Shown here piece by piece: positions 37,501-50,085 of a stretch of DNA of 64,000 nt; the stretch's first letter is position 1, and each line of letters opens with the position of its first letter. The DNA lies in NCBI GenBank assembly GCA_026545225.1, contig CM048845.1, positions 76,115,033-76,179,032 of the forward strand, written 5' to 3'. This stretch comes from Cornus controversa (Eukaryota > Streptophyta > Magnoliopsida > Cornales > Cornaceae). The notes under the pieces are model-generated. The model saw only the letters and a program-made list of their open reading frames with translations, ran no database searches and was not told the origin of the DNA. A program made the translations under genes and the position numbers.

Positions 37501-38895
37501 AGTTCTCTGTTATGCCCAGTTAATGCTTTTATCTCAATGTCAGTCTGGATATGCCTACATGTTCAATAACCAAAAACATTTGCAGATAATATCCTCCATT
37601 GTACCTACAATATGATTGAATATACTTGCCTTCATTCTTTTGAATCCCCTAGGTTGATTGTAAGAGAAGCAAAAATAATGATGAAACACATATATTAATA
37701 AAAATATTTCATCTTTGTAGAAACAGACTGTTAATATATATATTCAGACAATGAGAACTGTTTCAAAACATGAAGACATACTATTCTTGTTCTTGTAGCT
37801 TTATCTGGACTTATGAAGAGGTCACAAAACTCACGAATCAGTTGCATACTTCCTGTCATTTCTATACCACCTTCACCATCACCTGATATTACAGTGAGAC
37901 TATATAAGTTGAGGAACACCAAGAATTAATATGAAAGGAAAGAAAAGGAAAAAGGATAATAGAAAATTGTTTCAACAAAAATGTATATAGCATAAAAAAA
38001 GAACCTGGTACAGATTCAAGTCCAGCAGTTGGAAATTCAATCTCCTGTGACAGAAACTTGTTCTCACAAACTCTGTGGGAATTTTAGATATGATGTGTAC
38101 TTCTATCTCTTCCATCATCAAAAAGACTACATAGTACTAACTCACCATCAACTGTTTTTCATCCTTCAAAGCCAATTCAGTTGCTTCTTTCGCCTGTTAT
38201 GTGTTATAGGCCTAACATTAACAAATTTAAAGCAATAACTGCAAATAATTTCAAAGCTTTGTGGCCAGAAAATTTGAAATTTACATACCATAAATTAAGT
38301 AAATGCTTACTTGTCCAAGAAGCTCATAGTAATCGCTAGGAAATGGCACATCAAACCCAACCGAGGCACCACTACCCCCAGAAACCGAATTGGTCACAAA
38401 TTCCAGATTTCTACGCATCTTGTATGTGACAATTCTTCGGCCACGGAAATTTACATCCTTTTTCATCTGAAAGCTTCTAAAGTCAAAACCCTACAAATTT
38501 GTGTAGATAATTAATCAACAAACAAATGATGGTAAAGAAAGAATTGGCAATTTTTAACTACCTATGAAGCTTAAAAACATATAATAAATAGATATATGTA
38601 AAGTTGTAAACTGTTTGGTTGCTCAGAAAGCTGCAGAAAATAACTCCAATTAAGACAATTAGCTTAAATCCTCACAGCTGAGTGAAGGGTTTCAATCTGT
38701 TTGCGACCCTAATGTTGAAAAAGCTAAGATTAACAGTTTTCTTTCTTTTCTTTTCCGACGTTTTACTAAGCAACCAGGAAAATGCTGACAATCAAATTAG
38801 AAATCAGTGATGAGAGAGTCTCTTACCTCTCGATTTGGAAGAGAGGGAAATGCAATTGGAACCCTAGAAGCGGTTGGGGTACTGGATAACGGCAT
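34528..38895 (-). CDS. LPA3: LPA3-like DUF1995 chloroplast protein
   Basis: There are nine exons on the minus strand, in transcript order: 38827-38895, 38311-38490, 38146-38193, 38005-38044, 37782-37882, 35695-35887, 35512-35610, 34920-35037 and 34528-34648. All introns are GT-AG and in phase, giving 322 codons. The first 70 residues are rich in Ser, Arg and Lys with few acids, as in a chloroplast transit peptide. The rest is one DUF1995 domain, with PFPSDYYELLGQ near 73-84, EIEFPTAGLESVPGDGEGG near 100-118, DELFLVGYPYFNVNE near 196-211, GRKLIIFNGELDRIRSG near 225-242, and METVYYIHNFKG near 262-273. In Arabidopsis LPA3 helps assembly of photosystem II (CP43) with LPA2 and Alb3. The fit to LPA3 rather than another DUF1995 member is from memory of motifs. 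No break seen. Confidence 0.85.
35888..37781 (-). other. LPA3-like intron 5 (1.9 kb)
   Basis: AT-rich intron. No element ends, tandem repeats or second gene could be made out. Confidence 0.6.
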
Positions 38896-39388
38896 TTTGA
38901 AACCACTGTTTTTCAATGCGAGAGAGAGAGAGAGAGAGAGAGGGTAAATATTAAACATGCACTCCACTTTTGAAAGTGGACCTTAAAGTGGACATTATAT
39001 ATTTTAATTTTTTAAAATATATAATGTGAATGTAATTATATATATATATATATTGAAGGCCTCTTTGGATCACAGGATCCCCTCCAACATGAAGGGATTT
39101 GGATCCTAATATCTTATACATGAATGTCACTATTGTAAGTGAAACAACATACTTGTGTTATCTTATAATTGTTCCAAATCAGTGGTATAAAGGGGACCCA
39201 TCCTCACTAATGGGAAGGGAAGTACTGTTTGTTAGTGAAGGAAAATGTTGTTTGGAGGGGCGTTGTTCGAGGATGGTCTTCTAGGAAAATGTTGTTTGGA
39301 GGGGCGTTGGAACATGGTTCGAGGATGGTCTTCCACTCCACTCCATAGAGATTACGTGATGAGAGTTCATCATTATAGGTGAGTCTTA
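38896..39388. other. LPA3-like leader and upstream spacer
   Basis: A GA run of about 26 nt (38917-38942) lies 20-45 nt upstream of the start codon and is probably in the leader. A TA run follows at 39038-39051. A short tandem duplication of about 44-52 bp (GAAAATGTTGTTTGGAGGGG twice) occupies 39239-39335. Confidence 0.6.
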
Positions 39389-39652
39389 CTTCTTCCGTCT
39401 CATAATTTTAGTTCACTATTTTTTTTTAGAATGTTTCAAAATATATGTTCATTTCCTAAAATGAATTATATGATTCCTAAACTACCTTCTTCAAATTCTA
39501 CTATCCTAAAAGTTGGACCCACCATATAATAATAATACTAACTTTTAAATAAGGACTAATATGTAAATTCATTCATTATCACACTAAAAAGTGGGTCCTA
39601 CCATAAAAAGTTGAATTTTCCAAACATCCCAAGAATTATGGGACGGAGAGAG
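39389..39652. mobile_element. Stowaway (Tc1/mariner) MITE
   Basis: A 264-bp element begins CTTCTTCCGTCTCATAATTT and ends AATTATGGGACGGAGAGAG, close to the Stowaway terminal consensus (CTCCCTCCGTCCC). TA flanks both ends, the Tc1/mariner target duplication. Non-coding. Confidence 0.85.
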
Positions 39653-40039
39653 TATTTGATAGTTAATCTCTATTTTTGATAGAGTACAAGATTCTTTCTA
39701 GCACCGGAGAAGATCGTTGGTGCCTCAAAATTTTGAATTAAGAAGTAAAATAGTCATTTATTCACACAACTATATATATATATGTGTATATATATATATA
39801 TGTATATATGTATATATATATATGTGTGTGTGAATATATATGTGTGTGTGAATTGTGTTATATAAACTGAGTCAATTTATATTGATTCTCTTGTACACAT
39901 GCAATGCGGGTGGATAAAAACTCTTTTTTGTGATTTAAAGACTTTTAATATTATGATAAATGAACTTTTCACACAAATAAGGTAAGAAGAAAAACTAAAA
40001 AGAAAAACCACTTTAAAGAACTTTGTAATAATCTAAAAA

Positions 40040-40220
40040 GGAAAATGCTAAACGTCATGAAATTTTATCATGAATTGTCATCATGAATGATGTAGCAAGT
40101 GATAATACCATTGGGATTCCGTGTATAGGGGGAATCCGACCAATACTAACTCACCATTTAATTGTCACATCATTCAAGATAAAAATTCATGAAATATTTT
40201 CATGACGTGTAACATTGCTC
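40040..40220. mobile_element. Mutator-like MITE, 181 bp, 9-bp target duplication
   Basis: The left end is GGAAAATGCTAAACGTCATG, and the inverted right end is GAGCAATGTTACACGTCATG. ATCTAAAAA flanks both sides exactly (40031-40039 and 40221-40229). The 9-bp duplication points to Mutator-like transposase. A sister copy is at 61157-61356. Confidence 0.88.
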
Positions 40221-40796
40221 ATCTAAAAATAAGAAGAACCTTACACTTGATGAAACAATAATTATGTTAAATTGTCGTGAACATGAAAGTTCAGTAAATG
40301 AAAAATGACGCAAAACTGAACATTGTAGATCCAAAATGTTAGCCGACAAACAACGTAAATTATCGTTAAATATGTGGTTGTTTGACATGTGTTTTGTTTT
40401 TGTTTTGTTTCGGCATTATAAAACAAAGAATGTTTGCTATCGTCAGTTGTGTTTGAATAATGTTAAAACGTTTCAAAATTTTGGACCGAAATTGAAAACA
40501 TTATTTTGGTATTTTTATTGTGTTTCAGCAACTGTAACAGTAAAAATAAAAAAATAAAAACAAAAAATATTTGAAACATATTTTTTTGTCAAACGTGTTT
40601 TTGATTATATTTAAAACATACTTGTAACAAAACATTTATTTTATTTTAAGCATAAACAAAGCAACAAAAACCAAACGCATGCCAAACGGGCCTATGCCAA
40701 TGATAACTTTTTAAATTATTGATTCACTTTGTATGCTTCTTACCATTTCTTGCCAATGACTCTAACTTAGCGGTAATTTCTCGACTTTCAAAATAA

Positions 40797-41446
40797 AGGG
40801 TAAATTATACTGACCTCCCCTGACGTTTGGTCTAGTTACACAAAATATTAAATTTATGCATTTTGTTACACTGACCTCCCCTGTAACGGATTTGACAAAA
40901 CAGACATTAAATTTTAGAGTGATTTTACCATTTTACCCATCATATTTTATTATTAAAAAAGTAAAATATCTAGATAGCTGAAATTACCATTTTACCCAAA
41001 TATAAAAAATATTTTTTTTTCTTCTTTTCTCTTATTCTACGACCACTTGTCTCTTGGTTACACATAATCTTATCTCCTTTCTCTTGTTCCCTTTCTTCAT
41101 TCTATCTTATATTTACACACATACACACACATATATATACATGTACATAGACAAACAGAACGACAACCACCCCCAAATTTCGCTGCTAATTTGGATTTTT
41201 TTTCAACCAATTCTCAATTATAGTGAAAGAATTCCTGCCCCTATAAAGGGATCGGCGCTGACGGCTGATCAGAGAAATGAGAGAGAGAGAGAGGTGGGAG
41301 GAAAACAGTGCCTAGTGGTGGTGGGTTTGAGAAGAGGACCAGGAACTCCATATTTTCTGGTGAACCACTCAATCTCCATGTTCCTAATGAACTTGTATAG
41401 TTGGATCTACAAAAAAAATACTTTATATATGTATATGTCCAATACT

Positions 41447-41488
<42 letters not shown>

Positions 41489-42179
41489 TGGCGGTGCTTA
41501 ATTAGTTGCAAATGGGTCTATATGTAAATATACTCGCGTGTGTGTATATATATATAGGGAGAGAGATGGAGATTAATAGGAGTGATCTGTTATGAATTTT
41601 TGGAGATTTTGGGGTTAAATGGTTGAATCCCAAGACTCAAACTTTACACCCTCTCTCTCTCTAGTCCACACATCTAATTTCTCAATCTCTTTCTTACACT
41701 AATTTTGTCTCTGTTGAAGGCCTATCTAGAGCTTGTTAGGCTTAAACCCTCTGTTATTAGAGGAAATGGATATGATATTATTACTCCTTTCATGGCCTTA
41801 GTTGGAGTGCTAGAATTTGTTGGAATAGAACCAAATTTTGGTTTTAATGACAAATGGGTCTTCTCTTTTGAAACTGTGTGTGTGTATATATATATAGATG
41901 AGAAGATGAAAAATAGAGGTCACGTGTGTAAGGAAACAATGAAGGTTACATAAGGGTATTTTTGTCTTTTAAAACTACAATTTTTTGGTAATTTGGTGAC
42001 ATATAAAGGGTTATAATGTCTTTTTCATTTATTTATGGTCATTTTGGTCACTACAATTAAATTTTTGAATGGAAAAGGTGAAATTTTGGATGGATGGAGG
42101 TCTTTGTTATAACGAAGCAAACTTCAGGGGTGGTTAGTGCAACAAAATACATAAGTTTGATGTTGTGTGTAATTAGGTT

Positions 42180-42211
<32 letters not shown>
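40797..42211. mobile_element. TIR element of 1.4 kb, transposase-free
   Basis: The left end is AGGGTAAATTATACTGACCT, and the inverted right end is AGGGTAAATTACACTGACCT. The ends stay similar for roughly 100 bp. AAAATAA flanks both sides (40790-40796 and 42212-42218), and a 7-9 bp duplication fits Mutator-like or hAT. The interior has TA/GA microsatellites (41447-41486) and open frames without recognised similarity; a captured sequence cannot be excluded. Confidence 0.75.
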
Positions 42212-42213
<2 letters not shown>

Positions 42214-42444
42214 AATAAATGTGAGTTTTTTTGTCTCGAAAAATTTTTTATAGTTCTTACTAAGGGTGTACATAGAATGTAAGAAATTCGAACCAAGCTA
42301 AACTATTACTGAATCGAATCAAAATGTTCACTACGATATATAAATAAATACTAATAACTTATAAGTTTTATTGTTCTATATATATATAATATAATATATA
42401 AATAAATACTAAGTTTTTAAGTTTCAAATTCTACTATTATTTTT

Positions 42445-42672
42445 AGGGCAAAGTGCATAAAACCCCTGTAGATTGAAAAGTGTGCAAAAAACTCTATTCA
42501 TGTTCACTTTCTTCGCCTCTAGTTTTTATTTAGTGCAAACAAACCATTCTGAGCTAGAAACACTCATTAATACCAATTTTACCGTTCTACCAAATTTCTT
42601 TATATACTTTCCAACAATAGAATTTTTATTCTTTTTATATACCTTCTTTTTGTAAAATCTTAATTTAATTAC
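42445..42672. mobile_element. Left half of a Mutator-like MITE
   Basis: AGGGCAAAGTGCATAAAACC and the following 220 bp match the left arm of the whole element at 43410-44216, up to the TTAATTTAATTACAA block. The match then stops at TATGTTATCTAGACT. No right arm follows nearby. See the matching right half at 56696-57326. Confidence 0.65.
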
Positions 42673-43409
42673 AACCTATGTTATCTAGACTCAGATACGG
42701 GTGTCGGATATGGGCGTGTGTCTAGATGTTAGATTCGTCTATCTATCAAATTATAGGACATGGGGAAACGGATTAAAAGTGTCAAAAAATCAGACACAGG
42801 TACTTGGACACTACATAAAAAATATGAAAAAATTGATAAATATAATATCCAACTCATAGAAAAATGTAATGTAAGTAAAATTATTAAGCTGTCCAAATAT
42901 ATCCTCATACTTAAGTTTATAGCAATTCATGAGAACTTATATTATAAATCATGAATATGAGGTACGTATTCTACAGAACTATAGATTTAAAATCATTAAA
43001 CTTGTATTTGAAATTTAGAACATAGCAATCATAATTTGGCAAAAGTTTTGTAGACAACTTAAATTTAGCAATGATTCACTAAATAATTCAGTAATGCAAC
43101 TGAAATCTCTCACCTCCCCACCATCCTCATTCCTCAACATCCTTTTTTTCTTAGCCGTGTCTTGCATTCTTTGTTAAATTGTGGCAGCTGTTGAAGCAAA
43201 TCCTCACTTGATACACTAGTCAGAAATAAATCATTAGGATATCATATTAAAGGGTGTTCCCAGTTCCCACTCCCAGGCTCCCAGCAAATGGCATACTAAT
43301 TCTTAATTTCTTACCTTTAATGGTTCTCAAACCAAGCTTTATAGGCTTCTAGCTCCAACTAGATTCTCTTGCAAGAATAATCATCTACAAATCCTACAAT
43401 ATTTATTAA
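42673..43409. other. Spacer with GTGTCGG-type repeat traces
   Basis: ACGGGTGTCGGATATGGGC and CAGACACAGGTACTTGGACAC (42695-42815) resemble the GTGTCCG-rich family. The remainder is unassigned. Confidence 0.4.
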
Positions 43410-44216
43410 AGGGTAAAGTGCATAGAACCCCCCTCTAGTTTCAAAAACGTGCAAAAACTCCCTTTATATTCACTTTGAACCCTTGTAGTTTCAAAAATGT
43501 GCAAATCAACCCTTCTGGGCTAAAAACACAATTTAAGTTCCAATTTTACCCTTCTACATAATTTCTTAATATTTTCAACAATAGCAAATTTATTTATTTT
43601 TATACTTTTTTAAAAATATTAATTTAATTATAAATAAAATATTCTTGTTTTATTACCATTTCGTGGCCGAGCAAAAAAAAATCTTCATTGTTTTTTTTTT
43701 TTTTGGAGAAATAAAAAAATTCTTCATTGTTAAAAAAAAACATTTGACATTACCTAATTTCTTAATATTTCCAACCATAGAAATTTTATTTTTATATATA
43801 TATATATATATATTTAAAAATATTAATTTATTTATATAAAAAATCTTCATTGTTTTTATTTTTTTTTCTGGCACTGTTTAAAATAAACGTTTTTTTAAAC
43901 AATGCCAAAAATAATAATTTAAAAACAATGAAGTTTTTTGAAAATTTTTTTTTGCTTGCCCACAAAATGATAACAAAACAATAATATTTTATATATAATT
44001 AAATTAATATTTTATAAAAAATATATAAAAAGAATAAAATTTCTATTGTTGAAAATATTAAGAAATTATGTAGAAGAGTAAAATTGAAACTTAAAATATG
44101 TTTTTAGCCCAGAAGGGTTGATTTGCACATTTTTTAAACTACAAGGGTGCAAAGTGAACATGAAGAAAATTTTTTGTACATTTTTAAAACTAGGGGGGGT
44201 TTTATGCACTTTACCC
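43410..44216. mobile_element. Mutator-like foldback MITE, 807 bp, 9-bp target duplication
   Basis: The left end is AGGGTAAAGTGCATAGAACC, and the inverted right end is GGGTAAAGTGCATAAAACCC. The arms pair over roughly 350-400 bp each. ATTTATTAA flanks both sides exactly (43401-43409 and 44217-44225). The 9-bp duplication fits Mutator-like transposase. The interior is AT-rich with no transposase. Confidence 0.9.
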
Positions 44217-44569
44217 ATTTATTAAGTTTTGAATATAAGATAACAGACTAAAACTAAAAGTCTAAAAGTAAATAATATAGGCTTCCTGAAGAACAAGTTA
44301 ATAACTACAAGAGGACATAATAAAGTAATAAATTTCATAATCAAACCTTCAAAATAATACAGTTATAATGATGATATCAGTATATCACCAATTCAAAAAT
44401 TAATACCAAAAGTGACACCTTTTAAGTTTTGAATCTTTTGAGTTTTGATAAAATTATAAAAGCATAAAAAAAAATAGTTGTTATAGACTTATAATTCTAA
44501 ATTTTAGGCTTTTAGCTTCTAACAGGACTTCATTTGCTCAAGCTTCAACCTTTAATCCATCATTCTGGA

Positions 44570-46843
44570 ACTTCACTTAGTTTAGTAGCTTCATCTTCAG
44601 CCCCTAAGCTATCTTCTTCAATTTCTTCATCAAACATCATAGTCTCTAACTTGGGCTCATTGATGGAAAGCTCCGTAAGTTCACTAAAGGTGTTGCCATC
44701 AATATCAAACTGATCCCCACCTATCAAAATAATTAAAAAAATTCATTATGTAGTAAAAGAAGAGATTAAAATTTAAAAGTCACAACTCACAACTGAATTA
44801 GTGAACATACACAAGTCCTAATATGTTGTCGGCCCTTCCTTGTATTCTTTTTTTTTTCTTGACATGAGTCAGATGTTACAATGTACAAATACCAAATCTT
44901 CAGCTTTACTTGAACTCAATCTGTTTCTTTTGATGCTTTGAATAAGAGAATATGTGTTCTAATTTCTTTCGCAACAAGATGATGATGCCAGTTGTGAAAA
45001 CAACTTGAATGCTAAAGCTTGTAACAATGGTGTTGAAGAACCATAATTAGCCCACCGTGAAATTGGTTCCTCATACAACTTTGCTTCAATAACATGATGC
45101 TCATTTAAGTAACTGAATCCACTTTGAAAAGGCACCATATTCAGTATAAAATTTTTGAATTTCACTTTGATTGCTAAAAATTCGTTTAAAGCATTTACTT
45201 CTATTTAAAGAAACTTCTTGATCTTCATGTGGTGAGAGCCGTGAAACTCCATTACTTCTATCTCCAATCCAAGCATCAGTGTAGTATTTAGAAACCAATG
45301 AATGTGCCATACAGTGTAGGGGAATGTTATTTTTGTTCCATCTTGTCTTCAAAATAGAGTGAATGGTGTCAAAGAAATCTGACTGGCCAGTGAGTAAATC
45401 TTTTTCCTCATGTTCAAAAATTCTTGCTTCCACTTTCTCAATCATTGTATCTCACATATCATAAATCAAATGTAAAACAGGAGCATCAGTGTTTGCTAAC
45501 CTTAAAAAATCAATTATAGGTTCAGTAAACTCCAAGAGGTATTCCAAGTTATCCCACTATATGTCATTGACAATGCCCTGCTTCACTTCAAGTGCCTTGA
45601 TTTCAATTGCTGATTTTTCATCTCCTTTTAGAGACATTCTCCAATTTGGATCCATCACCATTTTCTCAAGTGCAACCTTAACTTATCTCATACGTTTGGC
45701 CATGAAAATGTTTGATGCAAATCTTGTTTTTGCCACCCTTAGCAAACCCAATGTTGAATAAGTGTTGAAAATCGACAATATCATGCCATGGTTAACAATG
45801 AAGTTTCTTATGTTTTGCACATCACTCACCAAATCAACAATCCGCTTACAAAGAACATATTAAGCTAATTTTTCAGAAGGTTCACGCATGCTTTTTAGAG
45901 CCAAATTTAGGCAATGCACAACACATGGCGTCCAAAAAATGTGAGGATATTTACGTTCAATTATACCCTCAGTAGCCTTAAAATTACTCCTATCATTATT
46001 TGTAATGACTTGAACAACATTTTCTGGTCCCACTTCTTTGATCACAGGTATGAACAGATTTGTTACATATTTTGCATCCTTAATGTTACCACTTGCATCA
46101 ACTGCCTTCAAAAACATTGTATCACCTACTGGTGCAGCTATTATGTTTATCAGTGACCTTTTTTGTCTATCAGACCACCCATCTGAACATAGGAACATGC
46201 CTTTCTTTTTCCAACTATCTTTTATTGGCTGAAGCAAGGCTCTTGGGCCAGCAATGTTGTTCATAATCTGTCAAATGTTGGAGGAGTGTAGCCTGATAAC
46301 TTGTTGTTGGCTAATGTAAGTGAATATTTTTTGAAGTGGGGGCAACTTGTGAAGTTGAATGATAATGCAGACCCATAGAACATACGAGTTGCATGTTTAT
46401 CGACAATATCTCTTTGCGCAACATTAAATGCCTTTTCTAAAGCCCCTGGAGTTGATCCCCCTTTTTTTTTTGCATTGTAGCAAATCTGATCCTTCAGGCA
46501 AGGACATATATTCTTCCTTCTTTCTCACACTTAATTCTTTTGGAGCCTTTCTGCCTTCAGATTGCTCATGGTTCTTCTTTAAGGCTTGAAATACATAATA
46601 TGCAATTGAATTGCAAGCTTCAACCCCATAATTAGGAAGCTTCAATAAGTGAGCCTTCACTTTTGAATATGACCCTATAATTTTTTTATTGTAGTAATTA
46701 CAGGACCAAGCTCTGTTTCCACCTCCTCGTGTTGGTAGACTAAGAACCTTCACATGATTCCATAGTGGCTTGTCATCAAATTGAGACCCTTGAACTTTCG
46801 ATGGTCGTTGTTTTATCTTTTCTTTCCCTTTGACAGATGACAT
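44570..46843 (-). pseudogene. Decayed hAT transposase (BED, DUF659, dimerisation region)
   Basis: Minus strand. The start at 46843 (MSSVKGKEKIKQRPSK) leads into a BED-type zinc finger, RAWSCNYYNKKIIGSYSKVK. Its second metal ligand is Tyr where Cys is expected. Next come FYGSALSFNF and NNKLSGYTPP (about 46290-46400), then DUF659 at 45860-46264 (SWKKKGMFLCSDGWSD, CVVHCLNLALKSM). SDGWSD holds the first acidic catalytic residue of hAT enzymes. Then come middle segments at 45101-45445 and the dimerisation region at 44959-45060 (RWANYGSSTPLLQALAFKL). An acidic tail lies at 44570-44725 after an intron-like junction. Several stops and shifts interrupt it, for example within KAFN near 46423 and around 44860, so it encodes no working enzyme. 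Terminal inverted repeats were not found. Confidence 0.85.
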
Positions 46844-47416
46844 TATATCTAGATCATAAACACAAGTTTAAACTTTAAACAAGAAAAATGGTAGAAAAAT
46901 CTAACATATTCAAAATCAAAAATTATTTTTCTAAAATCACACATGACATGACAGTTCATTTTTCTGCAATTTTCAGGAGCATAATAATATATAAATAGAA
47001 TCAAAATCAAATAGAAAGTATTATGTGAGGTAAGAGTATTTTGTCAGCTTCAAGTTACAGAATTGGTGTAAAAATCAAATAGATGAGAAGAATGTAAAGT
47101 TAAAATACACTCACAAAATCTAGCTTAACAAGATGATGATGATGATGATGAAGATGTCGATTGATGGCTTTCACTACAATATTTTTGTTCCTTTGCTATT
47201 TTCTCAAGATGATGATGATGTCGGTTGATCAAAATATACTTGTGATATTCAAACGATATAATACAAGAAGACAGAAAAAAAATGAAAAAAAAAATGGTGG
47301 CATGTACGAAGAGAGAGAGGGGTTAAAAAATGGTAGCATACAAGAAGGTAGAAAGAGATATACAACATGCAAGAAAATAGAGAGAGATCAGAGATACTTC
47401 AGAATGCTTTGTGTCA
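46844..47416. other. Spacer, GAT-rich microsatellite
   Basis: A run of GAT/ATG repeats lies at about 47131-47160 and again near 47209-47221. No coding similarity. Confidence 0.5.
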
Positions 47417-47535
47417 TGTCACGTATGATACTCTACTATAGAGCTACACAATCTATGTTTAATTGATTTAGTTTTCAACTTTTTCAAAGCTTATTTGATA
47501 AGGTATTAGGGTGCATTAAATGTGAAAGACATCTT

Positions 47536-47571
<36 letters not shown>

Positions 47572-47640
47572 CGTATAGTTATTTTATAACTCGTGGGGTT
47601 CCAATTGAATTCATCTTCAACTATAAATTATAGATTAAAT
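47417..47640. repeat. Direct duplication, copy A (left part)
   Basis: The order of blocks GATACTCTACTATAGAGC, CTTTTTCAAAGCTTATTTG, GCATTAAATGTGAAAG, a TA run, TTCATCTTCAACTATAAATT and ATAGATTAAAT is repeated at 51610-51835. Copy A is interrupted at 47640 by the TRIM array and resumes at 50086. Confidence 0.85.
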
Positions 47641-50085
47641 TATTGAAAATTTAATCCCTTTTTTGAACGACACATCGGACGTATATCATCACATCAACAA
47701 TCACACAAGCATATAGGGAAATAATAATCAAACACATCCACGCACAACACAATATTTTACATGGTTCACCCAACTCTAGAGCTACGTCCATGGAGAGAGA
47801 GATTTGACTATATTGAGAAAAAAATATACAACATGCGAAAAATATGCCTACCACATACACTCTTTCACTCTCTCTTGGCATTTTTTTTCCCGGAATTACA
47901 TATACTCTCTCATCTCCTCACAATACTCACCAACCCCATACATCTTTCCTCTCTCCCTCTCTCTTTCTCATTAACCCTACCTCTATTTATATAGTCTTCA
48001 AATTCAATTCCTTCTTGAACAAGGATTCTCATAGCTTGTCTAACAAGAAGTTACCAAATCAATCACAACTCTAAAATAGATGTATATAAATTTCTCTCCA
48101 AGTCTTCAACCTTCCAAAATGGAAAAGGAAACTGCCGTAACTAAATTTGAGTCACAAACCGAACAATCTCCACCTTTGCTCAAATTTCATCAACGCGCTC
48201 CTCCATAGCTCCACCTCGATTGAAGATTCCTCCACCTCAAACCGAACTCCATCACATTATCCTAATTGGTGTTCAATTGCTCATGCATGACAACCCACCA
48301 ATCAATCAACATTCTCATCATCATCTATACCTCCACACCCTCTTCTTTTCCCACTCACTACTTTTTTGGGCCGAAAACAGTAAACCTCCCTTCTTCATAC
48401 CATTATCTTTCCCTATATTGAAAACAAGCATCCTCTGGCTTGTTCCAAGACTTGTTCCTCATGGGCTTCAAACTATCATCATCTTCGTGTCATTATCAGC
48501 TTTGATTATATCTCCATAACTCTTCACGATCAACCTTCTATTTTGACACACCGCCAATCTTCGGCTCTGATCTTCAGGACCAACCACAGGCTCTGACCCA
48601 CTATTAGCTTTGATACCTGTTGTTGAAAATTTAATCCCCCTTTTATTCAGCATATCGAAAGCATATCATCACATCAACAATCACACAAGCATATAGGGAG
48701 ATAATAATCAAACACATCCACGCACAACACAATATTTTACATGGTTCAACCAACTTTAGGGCTATGTCCATGGAGAGAGAGATTTCACTATATTGAGAAG
48801 AGAATATACAACACGCGAAAAATATGCCTACCACACACTCTTTCACTCTCTCTTGACATTTTCCCCCCGGAAATTACATATACTCTCTTCTCTCCTTATA
48901 ATACTCACCAACCCCTTATTAACCCTACCTCTATTTATAGAGTCTTCAAATCAAATTCCTTCTTGAACAAGGATTCTCATACCTTGTCTAACAAGAAGTT
49001 ACCAAATCAATCACAACTATAAAATAGATGTATATAACTTTCTTTCCAAGTCTTCAGCCTTCCAAAATGGAAAAGAAAACTGCCGTAACTGAATTTGAGC
49101 CACAAACCAAACAATCTCCACCTTGGCTCAAATTCCATTAACATGGTCCTACATAGCTCCACCTCGATTGAAGATTCCTCCACCTCGAACCGAACTCCAT
49201 CACATTATCCTCATTGGTGTTCAATTGCTTACGTATGACAACCCACCAATTAATCAACATCCTCATTATCATCATCTCTACCTCCACATCTTCTTCTTTT
49301 CCAACTCACTGCTTTCTAGGCCGAAAATAACAAAACTCCCTTCTTCATACCATTATCTTGCCCCATCTTGAAAACAAGCATCCTCTAGCTTGTTCCAAGA
49401 CTTGTTCCTCATAGGCTTCAAATTATCATCATATTCGTGTCGTCATCAGTTCTAATTATATCTTCATAACTCTTCATGATCAACCTTCTGCTCTAACACA
49501 TTACCAATCTTCAGTTTTGATCTTCAGGACCAACCACAGGCTCTGACCCACCATTGGCTCTGATACCAGTTATTGAAAATTTAGTCCCTTTTTTGTTCGA
49601 CACATCGGAAGCATATCATCACATCAAAAATCACACATGCATATAGGGAGATAATAATCAAACACATCCATGCACAACACAATATTTTACATGGTTCACC
49701 CAACTCTAGGGCTACGTCCATGGAGAGAAAGATTTCACTATATTGAGAAGAGAATATATAACACGTGGAAAACATTCCTATCACACACATTCTTTCACTC
49801 TCTTTTGGCATTTTTCCCCCGAAATTACATATATTCTCTCATCTCCTCACAATACTCATCAACTCCTTACATTTTCTTTTCTTTCTCTCATTAACCCTAC
49901 CTCTATTTATAGAGTCTTCAAATCCAATTCCTTCTTAAACAATGATTCTCATACCTTATCTAACAAGAAGTTACCAAATCAATCACAACTCTAAAATAGA
50001 TGTATATAACTTTCTCTCAAAGTCTTCAGCCTTCCAAAACAGAAAAGGAAATTGCCGTAACTGAATTTGAGTCACAAACCCAACA
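47641..50085 (-). mobile_element. TRIM array with three LTRs and two internal regions
   Basis: LTRs of about 490-525 bp lie at 47641-48165, 48621-49113 and 49571-50085, with internal regions at 48166-48620 and 49114-49570. On the minus strand each internal region begins next to TGGTATCAGAGCC or a variant (initiator methionine tRNA primer site). Each ends in AAGGTGGAGAT, a purine tract before the next LTR, which starts TGTT. LTR ends are TG/TA...CA. Flanks are TAAAT and TAAAC. The internal parts encode no gag or pol that can be recognised, hence TRIM or similar non-autonomous. The LTRs are alike but not identical, so the array is moderately old. Confidence 0.85.

Noticed and set aside
41054-41527. 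A 157-codon frame
   Set aside because: It crosses TA, CA and GA microsatellites inside a TIR element and has no recognised similarity.
48220-49371. Frames in the internal regions of the TRIM array
   Set aside because: They recur only because the array repeats. No gag, protease, reverse transcriptase or integrase motif is present.
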